From Branchiostoma floridae (lineage: Eukaryota; Chordata; Leptocardii; Amphioxiformes; Branchiostomatidae): 64,000 nt of DNA. The stretch is taken from positions 14,106,266 to 14,170,265 of the forward strand of contig NC_049987.1 of the NCBI RefSeq assembly GCF_000003815.2. Direction: 5' to 3'. The notes under the pieces were generated by a model. It did no database searches, was not told where the DNA came from, and saw only the letters and a list, made by a program, of their open reading frames with translations. The translations under genes and the position numbers were made by a program. Positions 51,701 to 62,429 of the stretch are shown here, piece after piece; the first letter of the stretch is position 1; the number at the start of each line of letters is the position of its first letter.

Positions 51701-54700
51701 CTATTGTCCACCTAAAAGTTTCTTGCAACGTTTTCTTTCTATTCTTACACCCCTCCCCCAATGTTTTGTGCGTTTTGTAAAAATCTCTTGGCCCGTATGT
51801 CGACATACCTTCCTGGAAGGGGATAAGCGCTTTTAGAAAAAAAACACTTGTTTTTTGTTAAAGGATTTGTTATATATATTGTTGCATGCAACCCTGATAA
51901 TTATAAATGCATGCAGCAAATGTTCACAAAAACGGACTTCCGGTAGGCGTGGGCCAAGTATAAGTTAGAGGGAGTATGGGTGGGACATGGTCATATCCGG
52001 TATTTCAGGCATGCCAAATATTCGTTCTCTGGTCCGGGCAAAATGTCACAAGTGTCGTTGGTAGACCTGGATACCTGTTTATTCATGCAATAACAATTAG
52101 ACTTCGAAAACGCCCACCGAATAAACTTTATCCAGCTGTGCAAAAGTGACTAAACAAAGTAACACTTAGTTAAACATTATGTTAAACGTTAGAATGTTAG
52201 GTGAACTGTATTTGTTTGTTTGTTTGTTTATTCATTTATTTATCCATGGGTGACAGGGGTTTATCTTGGTGCTTTTTATTGTATCGGGGGTGGGGGGTAT
52301 ACATATACATAAACATTAGTATCAAATTAAAAAAAGTAATATTACATGTGAAAATTAACATTAACGCATATACCTGTCAAAACAAATCATAGCAACTTAA
52401 TATCATCTTACGATATAAGTAAATAAAAAATGTGGTGTCTATATAACGAATATATATATAGAATATATGAGATAAATACATAGATATAATTAACCACATA
52501 TGTAACTACTGGTATACATTCCTTCAAAAATATGTGATTCGATTACATGACATTTACCTCCATTATTTCTTTCATACCGCAGGTGAAAGTAACCGAAGGT
52601 GAGGAGGCCATTGTCAAGGTGCAGAGTCTGTCCTTGAAGACATCACACCTGGAGAAACAAGTAGAGATGTACAGGGTCAAGCTTGAAGGATCTTCGAAGG
52701 AGGTAAGTAGTACAAACCACTGACAAAATCGCATCGCCAAACTTATTGCATAGCACTATCTACACAGAGAATGTCAATTCTGTCGAGTCTTTCCATTCAC
52801 TTACATGTAACTGCACAAAGTTATCTTTGAGAATTGCTAAGACTTATTTCTTACATGAGATGATATGTAAACACAATCTAAACTGACAAGCACAGTTGCA
52901 CAGAACCTAGTACCTAATCCATACAGATAATATGACACTGAGATGTATACATGTAGCACATGTATGAGGGGCCTTATGTATCACAATGTCGTCTGTTGCG
53001 AATGGGATTTAATCTCGCGTCTTCTCGCTATATTTCACAGATAAAGGAACTGGAGAACGAGATCGAGAGGCTGATGGAGGAGAACAGGGAGATGAAGAGG
53101 ACCATCATCCGGCTGGGTGATCAGGACCAGTACAACCTGGAACAGGTAAGCTATAAAGCATTGTGCATCGTACAGTATAAAGGGGGTGGCGAGGAGAGGA
53201 TGCAATCGGCATGGTAAAAAGAACTCCGATATGTTGTGTATCCACAATATACTTTGACATGAGTTGACATTTGCCAGATGATTTTGTCGACTTGCTATGG
53301 TGGTATATAAAACAGATGGTCGACCGCCGAAAGTTACTTAACACGACTTTCCTCACCTCATTCAGGTGTAAAAAGGGGTACCTGGGGAGGTAAAAGACAG
53401 TGGAAGGAGAGAGTTTCAATACCGTATCCTAGACACAGTGAATAACAACTTACTATCCCTACGGCATCAAAAAGGCTAGGGGCTACCTTTACATTTACCA
53501 ACGGCCAAGCAGATTGAAACACAGTCCTGAGGAATGTCAGGTCGACCTAACTAAACCAAGCATGACAAACAAGTAAATGTAACAAAGCACGGGAGCAGAC
53601 TACTTCTAGCAACGTTAGAAGAGTTGATTATTTTGGCCCCGGGACAAATAAAAACACACAAAAGGGGGCGGGGCTGGACCAGCGACAAACAACAACCACA
53701 GTATTCATAAACTTCAATTCAATCTATAGAATGGAAAGATAATGCTAATAATGGCTGTTTTATATGCAACACGATTCGCTTGATACGAGTAAATTCTAGT
53801 TTTTGCTACACAAATAGTGATATGTAATTTGAATCAAACGTTTAGAGGGGGTACCGGTAATGTAAAGTCCACGTATGTATATGTTAAATGATCAGTTGAT
53901 GATACTGTGAGGACCTATCAACACTACAGGTGGGTTTTTGTCATAGAAACGGCACTAAATGTTTTGGGTAAAGACCTGTATGTAATCACATTTACGGGGG
54001 ACCTTTTCAATACNNNNNNNNNNNNNNNNNNNNNNNNNNNNNNNNNNNNNNNNNNNNNNNNNNNNNNNNNNNNNNNNNNNNNNNNNNNNNNNNNNNNNNN
54101 NNNNNNNNNNNNNGTACCTTTTGATTGACACGGACTTGTTGACAGCCTGCAGGCATACTTTCTCAAATAACTGCAGTAATTTTCTCCCTCTGACAGCTTC
54201 TCTTCTGCTTTGTGTAAATCGAGTTGTGGAATTCGCGTAAGGCCGACATGAGAGGTTCCATTATGTCACAAATACCTTAATGACACCAAAATCATGATAA
54301 ATCGATTACAAACATTGGACGAGTACAAACTCCAAAACATACAGACATAATTAGCATTTGTGTAAGCAAATACACCAGTTGATTGTTCTTTCCTCATTAT
54401 TTAAGAGGGGTCATTTAGTAGCTTCTTACAAACGTGCAGTGTTTTTTTTAAATATCTTTGTTTAACACTGCCTGGCAAAGTTTGAAATCGTGCCGTCAGG
54501 ATTTAGACACGTGATTGCTGCAGCCATCACTTTACCCATTTCATATTGAGAAAGTTGTGAAAATTCAGGCCTATAGCATCATCCAGACTGATAGTTACAT
54601 AGCGTTTCTATAACTGCGCCGTTTTTGTCTATAGGCTATTAGACAAATTGACGATCTGTCCGGCCGAATCGACAACCAGCAGATTGATGACGTCAGAAAG

Positions 54701-57700
54701 ATGGTGGCATCAAAAGACTTGCAGGTATGACCTCTGACCTCCATTGCATGATAGTGTCATGATAGTGTCATTGGATTGATGTACTAGTATATAAGGTATA
54801 CTGTACACGAGTATACATGTATGTCGTAGATACCTAATACCAGCATATTTCATAATCTTAATTTTAATCAAGAATGTGTACTCAAGAGCTCCGTCTATGC
54901 GAACGTTTAGCCACCAGTACCGTAAATGTAAGGCTTTTCCATGCTACAGGATAAAAAGGCAAGATAGCTCTTGCTGTACTTATCGTACTGTGTATCGCCG
55001 TTACAATCTATGGTCCATATAATAGATGTACTGTTTTTCTTTCCCTTCTTTCTCTCTTTCTCTCAATACTCCCAGGTGAAGACTCTCACTGCCCAGATCG
55101 AGGTTTTAATGGAAGAAAACAGACGTCTTGAGGCTTCGGTTCTATCCTTCCGTGACGGCGCTAGCTCTCCTCCTGGCTCATCAACACAAAACGGGCCTTC
55201 AAGTCCACCTCTCCTTGACCTTGATTCCTAGCCCTATCTTTCTTAGCTACACCCTGTTCTTTTCCTTCCAGTAGATGCAGCCAGAGTAGACTAGACCATC
55301 ATTCATCTGTACCCACGACAAATTCCTTTCTGTTGTAGATTTTAGACTAAATCACCATTCCACAGCATAAAAATCTTAAAAGCATATGTGATGTGTCCTT
55401 CATATCACTTCTTTTAGGTTAAATTGAACCCTCTCCACATTGGTTATATTTAGTTTTACACTGCTCTATGCTACAGGCAAGAAACATTAACCTGCTAATA
55501 TTTTGACAACGCTTTAGGGGCGGCGCCAGCCTGTTCTTTGTTTGTAGTGATTTTGCTTCACCTGCATGCTAATCTACTGCTTGTCGGCCTGTCGCGTAGG
55601 TGAGGCAGCTCGGGGAGCAGATCAAAGTGCTCATGGAGGAGAACTCGCGGCTAGAGACAGCTTTAATCAGCGCTAACACCACCACACATACCACCACCAC
55701 CATCCTCCAGAACGGTGGTGTGTCCTCCCATGGGTCTAGTGTTGGGAAGTGGTCAGGGGGGAACACTACCATTTCAGGGGGGACGATGAACTTCACGACA
55801 CAACAGCATGGCGGATCGACGACGTTCTCACAACATGGTGGATCAGTGAGTCAGCACAGCGTGACGTCACATCAGAAACAAACGACCAATGAGATGCACG
55901 GAGTGGCGACGCATGGACATCACGTGACACACCTACAACAGGGAAAAGCAGTGTCAAGCTCCACAATGACAGGACAGGTGGGAATTACTAAAGTACGATC
56001 AGAATCTTTTGAACGGCAGAATGCAGCAGTGGTTTCGGGGGCTTTCGAGCAAGCTGGGTTGCATAATGTAAAGGTGTCAGCTACAGGGGCAATGCAAAGT
56101 AAAACGCAAGCAAGCAAGGTGTCGGGCAGCACTATCGCCGCAGAAAGTGTCCTTGACAATTCTCATAAAACAGAAACTTCCACTGTTACCCTATCCAAGG
56201 GTGTTGAGAGTACTGATACCAAAGTCGCTTTGACCTCTCTGTCGCATGAGTCTCATTCAAGTGTTGACACATCTTCCGTCAATATAGTTACACACGCTAC
56301 AGAACACGTTACTACAGTCACCGATCCTTCTGAGTTGTCTGAAAGTGTAGGTGTAGCACAGAAAGCAGTTGAGAATACTGCTATCTCTACAGGGTCTGGT
56401 ACAGAATCAGTCACCATAATTACAACATCTTCTGAAACTACTGACGAGGCATCGAAAGTATCAGGTGTGTTGACAGAAAACATAACCGTTGTCCTAAATG
56501 AAACAGATACAGGTGCCATGAGTATAGTTACTGGGGAGTCAGACACAACTTCCAAGGGCGCTGACAAAGTAGCAGAAAAATCCCAAAGTTCTAGTGTTTT
56601 ATCGTCAGGGGAAGAGGTGACAGTGATAGTGCGTGCACCTGAAGCTACTACAGATGTTGTGACAGAAACATCGATGACGTCAGTGGTAGAGTCAGAGCAG
56701 GCAACTTTGTCGTCTGTAAAATCACAGGCAATTGGAAATGTAACAGTGAGCAACTCATCAGTAGTAGGAGGTGAGCAAGCTGCTATTTCAGCCGTTGGGT
56801 CCCAGTCCGTGTCAGTCGTTGGGTCCCACTCTGAGTCAGTCGTTGTGTCAACATCAGAGTCAGTCGTTGGGTCGCAGTCTGAGTCAGTTGTTGGGTCTGT
56901 ATCGGAATCAGTTGCTGGGTCCCAGTCGGAGTCAGTTGTTGTGTCTGTATCAGAATCAGTTGCTGGGTCCCAGTCGGAGTCAGTTGCTGAGTCCCAGTCC
57001 GTGTCAGTCGCTGGGTCCCAGTCCGTGTCAGTCGTTGGGTCAGAATCAACAGTTGTGTCTATATCGGAGTCCGTCGGTGGGTCCCGGTCCGAGTCAGTTG
57101 CTGATTCCCAGTCTGAGTCAGTCGTTGGGTCGCAGTCTGAGTCAGTTGTTGTGTCTGTATCGGAGTCAGTCGTTGGGTCGCAGTCTGAGTCAGTTGTTGT
57201 GTCTGTATCGGAGTCAGTCGTTGGGTCCCAGTCTGAGTCAGTTGTTGTGTCTGTATCGGAATCAGTTGCTGGGTCCCAGTCCGAGTCAGTTGCTGATTCC
57301 CAGTCTGAGTCAGTCGCTGGGTCCCAGTCCGTGTCAGTCGTTGGGTCCCAGTCTGAATCAGTCGTTGTGTCTACATCAGAGTCAGTCGTTGGGTCCCAGT
57401 CAGAGTCAGTCGCTGAGTCTAAATCGGAGTCAGTCACTCAGTCCGAATCTAAATCAGTCGTTTTGTCGTCCGATACAGTGACTGAGGGGTCCGCAATGAC
57501 ATTATCAGATGGTAGCACAAAACAGATTGACGCAGTGACAGAAGAGTCGGTGGCTGTAGTTTCGCAAACTGCAGCGGTATCAGAAACACATACAGAAAAT
57601 TCTACTGTGGTGACAACATTAGAAAGTATCCATGAGGTCACATCATCTTCAGAAATGAAAGATTCTGTGCAAGCTTCTTTGGTGTCAGGCACGGCAATGC

Positions 57701-58740
57701 TTTCTGAAGCGGTGGCATCAACCTCTTCTTCGGCTGAAGCGGTGAAGGACTCATCGGAATCGTCACAGAACATTGATACTTACGACTTCGTTACCAACGC
57801 ACAGATGGTGACATCAGGTGAGACACACAGTACCACTGTCATGGGGGGAACAGTGACATCATCAACTACCGCTGAAAAAATCGTGGTGAACGTGCCGACT
57901 AGCAAGAGTGTCGTTGTGCATGGAGCAGGAGAGCTCGCAGCTGGGAAGAAGATATCAGTAAAAGTGCCACATGCACAAAGTGTCGCGGTACCCAACGCTT
58001 CCGGTGGTGGTCAAACGATCAATGTCAATGTTCCCATGTCCACTAATCAAACCGTCACTACTCACGAGGCACAGAAGATCATGGTGAACGTTCCCATGGC
58101 AACATCGCACACAGCCCACACCACGTCCAGTGAGAAGATCATGGTGAACGTTCCAATGGCAGCATCGCACACAACATCAAGTGAGAAGATCACGGTGAAC
58201 GTTCCCATGGCAACCACCCAGACCGTCACAACTCACACAGGTTCGGATCAGAAGATCATGGTCAATGTCCCCATGGCAACAGCGCATACGACTCACACCA
58301 CGTCCAGTGAGAAGATCATGGTGAACGTTCCCATGGCAACCACGCAGACCGTCACGAATCAGGAGCACCACGTGATGGTGAACGTCTCCGGAGGAGGAAC
58401 ACAGACCGCAGCAGGCGGCGCGCACGTGGCAATGGCAGGTGGTCACGCGTCAGCATCGACGGGGCAAAGCGTCACGGTCCATGGAGGACACGCGGCAACA
58501 GGAGCAGCGCAGAAGATCATGGTCAACGTGCCAATGCCGGGTGGATCGGAAGCACACACCGTTACGGTAGGGGGAGGAGCAAGCCAGGCAGCCGGTCAGA
58601 AAATCATGGTCAACGTGCCCACATCGGCGGTAAGCACGGGCACCAGCGGGGCACAGAAGGTCATGGTCAACGTACCAGTCACGCAGACTGTAACTGTGTC
58701 TCCAAAAGTTACAGTTAATGTTCCTGTTACCAAAAGCTGA
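48785..58740 (+). CDS. Intermediate-filament-like long coiled-coil protein
   Basis: Coding segments: 48785-49279 (165 residues), gap, 49578-51144 (about 522), gap, 52583-52702 (40), 53041-53145 (35), 54635-54724 (30), then alternative last exons 55076-55231 or 55600-58740. The later exons are all phase 0 with GT-AG borders. The ATG at 48785 follows GCCTCC; the frame upstream has no ATG. Residues 1-62 form a Ser/Ala/Tyr-rich head as in intermediate filaments. DLTDRFNSYAVKVRLLEDDN (65-84) matches the start of coil 1A (LNDRFASYIxKVRFLEQQN). A very long acidic/basic heptad coil follows, interrupted by a Gly linker with two GGFGV units (about 49846-49890). The rod-end consensus (IATYRKLLEGE) was not seen; it may be in a gap or absent. 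Probably a cytoskeletal filament or filament-associated protein. Total length is uncertain because of the gaps. Confidence 0.75.
49280..49577. other. Assembly gap inside the filament-like gene (298 N)
   Basis: 298 N. The frames on each side are open, but 298 is not a multiple of three, so the gap holds an intron or its size is only estimated. Confidence 1.
51145..51244. other. Assembly gap inside the filament-like gene (100 N)
   Basis: The coding frame is open to the last base before the N run; after it the sequence looks intronic. The exon end and possibly further exons are missing. Confidence 1.
54014..54113. other. Assembly gap in an intron (100 N)
   Basis: Lies between the exons at 53041-53145 and 54635-54724; an exon could be hidden in it. 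Confidence 1.
55076..55231 (+). CDS. Alternative last exon A: short tail
   Basis: After a pyrimidine-rich acceptor (CCCAG at 55071-55075), the frame encodes VKTLTAQIEVLMEENRRLE, then a Ser/Pro-rich end LLDLDS and a stop: 51 residues. It is phase 0, compatible with the donor at 54724. Its first 19 residues align without gaps to the start of exon B, which implies exon duplication. No donor precedes the stop, so use of this exon ends the protein here. Confidence 0.7.
   Translation: MKTLTAQIEVLMEENRRLEASVLSFRDGASSPPGSSTQNGPSSPPLLDLDS
55600..58740 (+). CDS. Alternative last exon B: 1046-residue repetitive tail
   Basis: After the acceptor (GCGTAG) the frame runs open for 1046 codons. It begins VRQLGEQIKVLMEENSRLE, parallel to exon A. 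Next comes a Ser/Thr/His-rich region, then (residues about 397-627) a Ser/Val/Glu repeat of 8-residue units (SESVVGSQ), then a Ser/Thr spacer, then (about 757-1046) some 13 copies of a K-I-M-V-N-V-P-M unit joined by Thr/His/Ser linkers. Such a tail is unlike vertebrate filament tails except in being long and repetitive. Phosphorylation or O-glycosylation of the Ser/Thr runs is possible but only inferred. One uninterrupted frame over 3.1 kb despite heavy repetition argues for real coding selection. Confidence 0.75.
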   Translation: MRQLGEQIKVLMEENSRLETALISANTTTHTTTTILQNGGVSSHGSSVGKWSGGNTTISGGTMNFTTQQHGGSTTFSQHGGSVSQHSVTSHQKQTTNEMHGVATHGHHVTHLQQGKAVSSSTMTGQVGITKVRSESFERQNAAVVSGAFEQAGLHNVKVSATGAMQSKTQASKVSGSTIAAESVLDNSHKTETSTVTLSKGVESTDTKVALTSLSHESHSSVDTSSVNIVTHATEHVTTVTDPSELSESVGVAQKAVENTAISTGSGTESVTIITTSSETTDEASKVSGVLTENITVVLNETDTGAMSIVTGESDTTSKGADKVAEKSQSSSVLSSGEEVTVIVRAPEATTDVVTETSMTSVVESEQATLSSVKSQAIGNVTVSNSSVVGGEQAAISAVGSQSVSVVGSHSESVVVSTSESVVGSQSESVVGSVSESVAGSQSESVVVSVSESVAGSQSESVAESQSVSVAGSQSVSVVGSESTVVSISESVGGSRSESVADSQSESVVGSQSESVVVSVSESVVGSQSESVVVSVSESVVGSQSESVVVSVSESVAGSQSESVADSQSESVAGSQSVSVVGSQSESVVVSTSESVVGSQSESVAESKSESVTQSESKSVVLSSDTVTEGSAMTLSDGSTKQIDAVTEESVAVVSQTAAVSETHTENSTVVTTLESIHEVTSSSEMKDSVQASLVSGTAMLSEAVASTSSSAEAVKDSSESSQNIDTYDFVTNAQMVTSGETHSTTVMGGTVTSSTTAEKIVVNVPTSKSVVVHGAGELAAGKKISVKVPHAQSVAVPNASGGGQTINVNVPMSTNQTVTTHEAQKIMVNVPMATSHTAHTTSSEKIMVNVPMAASHTTSSEKITVNVPMATTQTVTTHTGSDQKIMVNVPMATAHTTHTTSSEKIMVNVPMATTQTVTNQEHHVMVNVSGGGTQTAAGGAHVAMAGGHASASTGQSVTVHGGHAATGAAQKIMVNVPMPGGSEAHTVTVGGGASQAAGQKIMVNVPTSAVSTGTSGAQKVMVNVPVTQTVTVSPKVTVNVPVTKS
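56791..57480 (+). repeat. 24/48-bp coding repeat (SESVVGSQ units)
   Basis: Degenerate 24-bp units group into 48-bp higher-order units; three near-identical 48-bp units run from 57121 to 57264. The period is a multiple of three, so copy changes keep the frame. The long antisense frame over this region is a by-product. Confidence 0.95.
57868..58740 (+). repeat. Coding repeat of KIMVNVP units
   Basis: About thirteen copies of [KQ]-[IV]-[MT]-V-N-V-P-[MT], spaced 15-30 residues. Nucleotide copies such as 'aagatcatggtgaacgt' are highly similar. The unit looks like a short beta-strand followed by a disordered linker; no domain is recognised. Confidence 0.95.
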
Positions 58741-59044
58741 TGAACAATAGCTCTCTAGCGAGTTGGTGATATATAACATAAGTTTAAACCAATAGCATGG
58801 AGGATGACCTATTAAGACATTGTTGATGGTGTGGTGTAAGTTTAAGAAAAGAGAAGGCAGCAGAAATATCACGATAACAACTGTGAAAATAGATAATTTG
58901 GCAAAGACAATGGGAAAAAAAATTCTTGCTCTATTATGGTGCCATTTGTGGGTTTGGGTTTGATCTACTATGTAATAGCTTGTTCCAAACAACGCTGTCC
59001 ATAATTGCGACGTTATCTTCGATACTATCTACATAGCCTTTTAC

Positions 59045-59050
59045 AATAAA
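59045..59050 (+). terminator. AATAAA, proximal poly(A) signal of exon B transcript
   Basis: First canonical AATAAA, about 305 nt after the stop codon. A second lies at 59707-59712; either or both could be used. Confidence 0.45.
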
Positions 59051-59706
59051 ATTTACGACATAAGCTAGCCATAGAATAGGTGCTTATTTGTGGTACCAAA
59101 CCAATAATTAGCTTGTCAGAAAGAGGAACATAATAAACGTTTATGCTTCAACAATTGTATGTTGTAGCCCGTTAAAACAATCGTAATCGGCGAGATACAG
59201 AACTGTTGAGAAAAGTATTTTGGCATGGCGTTTACCTGCACAACAGAGTTAAGAAGTTGAATAATAACCCAGGCATTTTTTGTCTTTCCCCTGCCATTCC
59301 CAAGTAGATTGGTATCACGATTTGGCCAGATACAAATGTAATACAATGGGGCCATACTAGTACTGCTAGCTGCGTATAAAAAGTATTTTCATTGACCATG
59401 TGTTAACATCTGGAGGTGTATTGGTGATATATTTTGAAAATTGAACAGTCGCTGATTTGAAGGAGGTGTTGGTAAGCCTGTATCATCATAGTTTTGGGTT
59501 TAGGATGATGGTGTATAGTTTTATTTCATAATAGTCAATACTTGCATATGGGAATTGCAGTAGACATTCTGTGAAAATATATATGTGCACACGATAAAGC
59601 TGACTACTGGCAAAGTTTATACTTAAAATCATACGAACCATCTTGGTAATGACGACATGACTGTCCAAAACAGTGACTATTCAATTTTGTTTTTCTAATA
59701 TCAATG

Positions 59707-59712
59707 AATAAA
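59707..59712 (+). terminator. AATAAA, distal poly(A) signal candidate
   Basis: Canonical signal followed by a GT-rich stretch (gtgtatttgtgg) that suits cleavage. Confidence 0.45.
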
Positions 59713-59739
59713 AGCTATATGTGTATTTGTGGAATATTT

Positions 59740-62393
59740 GTTTGTTTGCTTGTCCTCAATCAAATAGAAAGGTAAACCACTTACAAAGTTTCTTCTTCAT
59801 TTTAGTTTTCCACATTATCCTTGCAGAATATGGTCTTTAGGCTTACACTGGTGGATATCTTTAGGTTTACACTGTTCAGTGTCTGACATGCTTGACTCAT
59901 GAAATGTTGATGGATATCGATAAAATCTTTTCGGTGCGACCTTTAAATATGTCCTCAAGATGACACATACCAAACAAAATGGATGACTCTTATTGTTTTA
60001 ATAGTTGCTGAGGCCCATTCACGAGAGATAGAATTCGACCTTTCCTATCTGTAGGCGACCAAAACCTGTTTTACCAGTAGACCATCCATCTTTAAATCTT
60101 TGAAAGGGAACTTTAATGATAACACATGGACAAAGAAACCTTTAGCCCTATTGTTGTTAAGGACGTATATTAGATACAAATTTGTTAGGGTTACTTAAAC
60201 GCAAAAAAATGTGTTGCCATCGGAGTTAATTTGCCTGAAAGATGTCTTGGGATCTGCAATAATATAGTGGCGTCTTAACGTTTGTAGGTTAGGGGTCATT
60301 TGACAGCCCAACACAAACAGAATCATCCATCTTTTTATAAAATCATTCTGACGTCGTTACACATGACACCCATCGTCTGTCATATTTCTAATATTAGGGG
60401 AGTCTTTGTATATGTATGCATAAACTGAAACAAGATTGATGAGTTTCTCGGAGTGACCTTCAAACACGATGAGAGGATGACGACAAAATAAAAACAAACC
60501 AAAACAAAGCACACAAAGATCCTGGTTATCCAGGTGTTTATATCATCCAGGTGTCCAGTTGAATGGAAAGCCATCCACTTAGTACAAAATCTGCTGCATA
60601 TGACACGTTCCGTCCATTCTTTGTTCACAGGCCTACTTTTTTCTAAACGATTACATGAGAAGTCTTTGTTTCGAGGTCTTCTGTTTTCGAAACAATCACA
60701 TGAGAAGTGAATGCATACTACTCTATGGAATATTTCATTATGCCAAACTTGGAATTCAGCTATAGTTACGTATACGGCTTTGACTGGTAAAGAAGCGTCT
60801 TGAAAACAGACCTTAGAAATTTCCAAACGACATATATACTCTATGTGAACAATCATAATAACAATATTCATTGTAAATTCCAACACCGGTTGGACGTCAT
60901 TCTTGATACGGGGCATGGCAATTGCATCAGGAAAAGGAACATCTATAGTGCCATATATGGATCCAACACAAGGTCGCAGTTAAAACGTACTTTGCCGTGA
61001 GAACGGGACCACCCTGTTAACAATGTGAAGAATTTATACGTCAGAGTCCCACATGAGGTTGGGCAATGACGTGTCATTGACGCAGGCACCTGCAAGGCCA
61101 CTCCTACAGGCGGCGCTTTTGAAGCCCTTTGTGTGAATGTGGGATGGTCTCCAGCTAACACCTGGCGAGAGAATGTATCATGAGTCATCTCTACTCGTCA
61201 TAACGACATGAACTCTCTTCTTTTGTTCAAGCTTCTGCCGTTAATGATGCGATAGAATAGTTAAAGGTCAATGATTATGATTCAGAAATCATTTTACAAC
61301 ATATCATTGGTGAGCCTAACTGTTCCTATACATAACCCTTCCCCTATTTCTATTAGAGGGGAAGCCCAGCTCAGGAAAATTGTCATCCTTATATCATTTG
61401 GATACCTAGTCGACTTTTCAGATTGTTGGGCAGCTTCTTTTTTCATTGTGCTCTCTAAGTACATCTTTGTATTTTCAGACATAGTTCACCCCTACTAAAA
61501 GCCTTGATAAGCCACAGGCATGACTTTAATAGCCAGTATATCAGTTTGTCCCTCCAGCATGTTTCCACCCAATGCGCACACATAAAACCTCGCTTAGCTT
61601 CTCCATGCTACACAAATGCGGGATCCCCGGGCCTCCCTTAGCCCATAATTGCTTCGGCTTAGTCATGCGGTGTGAAGACAGGGGTAATCTTAATTCTGTT
61701 GGCGAAGCCAGGTGCAAGCCTTGTTTAGGCTTTCACCGAAGCGAGACAGCCAAGTTGGTAATTTAGGGTTATTTTCTCGAAAGCTCTCGACCTAGTCTCT
61801 GCTCTGTTTATTTGGCAAGCACTGGAAGAATGCGCCCAACGACACATAAACAACTCAAAGGTTAAGGCCAAATGACACAGTATCTAATGACTTCGACGAA
61901 GTCGACGCCCCTTGGGCGGTGTTTTCCCGCCTTTTTCTTTGTCGAAATTGTCAGATGACGCGGCTCTCCTTTTAGTTCGTGTGAGAAATTCGCGCCTTCT
62001 GTAATCTGTACTGGCGATTAATGTCTGTTGTGATCGTGTCAGTCGTCTACACAACGACTAACACTACAAGTATTCAGTACCACTCTGATCTACAAGGCTG
62101 TCTACTCGCACAATAAGAGTCTATGCCGCTGATCAGATACGTAGAACGTACGTGCACTGCAGCTGTCAATGCAATGTATCACCGACATTCTGTAATTGTG
62201 TGAAAATAGAAATAGCAGAGTACTTACCCTGCTAAACGGAGTGGATATAATTCGTACTGGGGTGGGAACTCCTTTGTGTATATTTCTTTCGAGCCCATAA
62301 TTTCTCTTATGAAATACTTTTTGAATTACGTATTGAAGTATTGAAGGCTCCCATACAGCTACACACACAAACACAAACACAAACATACACACA

Positions 62394-62429
<36 letters not shown>

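Noticed and set aside
56253-57437. 394-residue antisense frame rich in TDSDWDP repeats
   Set aside because: It is the reverse reading of the 24-bp coding repeat of exon B, whose period is a multiple of three and so keeps several frames open. The sense frame extends far beyond the repeat; the antisense one does not.
56771-57481. 236-residue plus-strand frame rich in Leu/Gln/Ser
   Set aside because: Shifted reading of the same 24-bp repeat; it ends where the repeat ends.
60380-60916. 178-residue minus-strand frame
   Set aside because: No motif, no splice context, unusual composition, and an internal short duplication. Probably chance.
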